This document shows positions 62,959 to 64,000 of a DNA stretch of 64,000 bases, one piece after another. Every line of letters starts with the position of its first letter. Positions within the stretch are counted from its first letter, which is position 1. The stretch is taken from positions 1,798,001 through 1,862,000 of the forward strand of contig NZ_CP102930.1 of NCBI RefSeq assembly GCF_025558485.1, written 5' to 3'. Under the pieces are notes generated by a model that saw only the letters and a list, made by a program, of their open reading frames with translations, made no database searches and was not told the DNA's origin. The position numbers and the translations under genes were made by a program. Source of the DNA: Bdellovibrio bacteriovorus. Lineage in GTDB: Bacteria > Bdellovibrionota > Bdellovibrionia > Bdellovibrionales > Bdellovibrionaceae.

Positions 62959-64000
62959 ATGCATACGTGCAGATGGGGACATGCGAAACTTTGGTCAGTT
63001 TTGGGGGATATTATTCCCCTGTTCGCATTTGTTCTGATGCTGTCTGCCTGTTCCGAGCGCGATCTGAAAATGTCTTTCCTGAACAGCACCACCAAGGGCA
63101 ACCAGGGTGATTTCGTTATCGACACCGGAAGCGGTGGCGGAAGTGAGCTGGTATCTGAAGGCACCGGGCCGGTGGATCTGGATGTAACCTGTGACAAGGC
63201 CATTGATAAGATTGAAGTTGAAAATCCCCAAACCAGCCAGTGGCGCGATGTCACGGAATTGGCTTCAGGCACCGAGTTTGACTGTGCAACCAGTGGGCAG
63301 GCCAAGCTGAAGCTTCCCTTGGATTATATCGCTCCTTATCAGGCACCGGCAAAACCCGGTGATGTGGTTCAGGATTTCCAGATTCGCTGGTATGTAAAAA
63401 ATCTGCTCGGCGAAGTGCAGGTTTTCTATCGCACTTTAACGCTGAAGTTCAAAGCACCGCAATTGCTGATCGAGGAAGCGACAGATATCAACGTCGCTGC
63501 TGTTGCCGGAGGTTCTTATGTAATTTCCGGAAGCTGTGCAGAGGCGGAAGGGGTGATTGCCGTGACAGGCCCTTTCAATGGATCTCCGCTTTCAGCAAAC
63601 TGTGATACACACAAACAGTTCTCTGTGCCCACTCACTATAATGGCGGGACAAATAAAACAGAGGCAACGATCCGTGTGACTCACTCTAAAGCCGGGGCGT
63701 ATCGCTCGTATTCCGAAGTCGAAAAAACTGTGAAGGTCGATGTGACTGAACCCGCTGTCACAATGGAATCTGTAACCCCGGACCCCGCAAATTCAGCCAT
63801 TGCCATCAAAGTGACCTTCAGTGAACCGGTTCGTAATTTCAATGCCACCGATGTGGTCTTATCCAGCGGACAGGTCAGCGGGTTTGCTGGTAGTGGCACC
63901 GTGTACACTTTCTCTGTGACACCGGCCAATCAGGGGCCTTTTACGGCGACCTTGGAAGAGGGGGCTGTTCAGGATATTTCGGGCAATCCTAATTCCACGG
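62959..64000 (+). CDS. Ig-like domain lipoprotein (partial, runs off the end)
   Basis: An open frame from ATG 62959 to the window end with no stop. Signal and lipobox LMLSAC; Ser/Gly linker TGSGGGSE; several strand-rich modules with Cys pairs; the last (from about 63740) fits a bacterial Ig-like module: FSEPVRNFNATDVVLSSGQV, VYTFSVTPANQGPFTATL and DISGNPN. Such modules repeat in long adhesins, so the gene is probably much longer. Likely a FliA-regulated surface protein. Confidence 0.82.
   Translation, partial: MHTCRWGHAKLWSVLGDIIPLFAFVLMLSACSERDLKMSFLNSTTKGNQGDFVIDTGSGGGSELVSEGTGPVDLDVTCDKAIDKIEVENPQTSQWRDVTELASGTEFDCATSGQAKLKLPLDYIAPYQAPAKPGDVVQDFQIRWYVKNLLGEVQVFYRTLTLKFKAPQLLIEEATDINVAAVAGGSYVISGSCAEAEGVIAVTGPFNGSPLSANCDTHKQFSVPTHYNGGTNKTEATIRVTHSKAGAYRSYSEVEKTVKVDVTEPAVTMESVTPDPANSAIAIKVTFSEPVRNFNATDVVLSSGQVSGFAGSGTVYTFSVTPANQGPFTATLEEGAVQDISGNPNST

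Noticed and set aside
1..64000. CRISPR arrays, tRNA or rRNA genes, phage or IS transposase
   Set aside because: Looked for spaced direct repeats, CCA-ended cloverleaf patterns and transposase motifs by eye; none found.

Overview
The window looks like chromosomal DNA of a Bdellovibrio-type predatory bacterium (Bdellovibrionota). This is an inference from gene style: many exported lipoproteins of 200 to 1100 residues with no familiar domain, outer-membrane barrels, CheA/CheY and STAS signalling, an LPS heptosyltransferase next to a Kdo transferase, a bacterial deoxyhypusine synthase and sigma-28-like promoter boxes. No rRNA, tRNA, CRISPR array, phage or insertion sequence was recognised.

Layout. 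1-215: tail of an alpha/beta hydrolase. 384-4854: beta-barrel plus very large EF-hand lipoprotein, overlapping by 11 nt. 4933-6262 (-): rpmG, dcd, lipoprotein. 6400-17623: ChaN-like lipoprotein and a signalling block (CheY; XRE-cupin regulator and sodB between two copies of a palindromic element; PAS/Hpt/CheA-like kinase with a FecR-like protein; SpoIIE-type phosphatase with STAS protein; REC-TPR protein). 17612-18013: structured intergenic repeats. 18014-21468: PKD lipoprotein ending in a Hint (intein-like) domain, with a coupled membrane protein. 21472-30777: SGNH hydrolase, barrel, P-loop kinase, phospholipase D/cardiolipin synthase, metallo-hydrolase, metal-receptor protein and PhoD-like lipoprotein. 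30857-35279 (-): a second type of barrel plus giant lipoprotein pair. 35429-39713 (-): zinc-ribbon membrane protein, ClC channel, a broken kdtA and a heptosyltransferase. 39837-44631: paralogue of the first barrel/lipoprotein cassette plus another barrel. 44644-64000: repeats, housekeeping enzymes (RlmL/K-like methylase, pseudouridine synthase, DedA, TatD, TcdA, SAM methylase, deoxyhypusine synthase, MOSC), more lipoproteins, an exported ABC1-type kinase homologue, an MFS transporter and the start of an Ig-like lipoprotein.

Most notable: three barrel-lipoprotein cassettes in which the lipoprotein ATG begins at the second base of a Tyr codon in the last beta-strand of the barrel (cassettes at 384-4854, 30857-35279 and 39837-43548). 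This suggests translational coupling of an outer-membrane partner pair, perhaps a dedicated lipoprotein display or anchoring system. Other signals are a palindromic intergenic element in three copies that abuts stop and start codons, two short tandem duplications at gene ends (70 bp at cheY, 47 bp at the deoxyhypusine synthase), two deletion-type lesions (kdtA and a barrel gene), a possible ribosome-site hairpin and a paired XRE operator. All functions are assigned by reading motifs; no database search was run.
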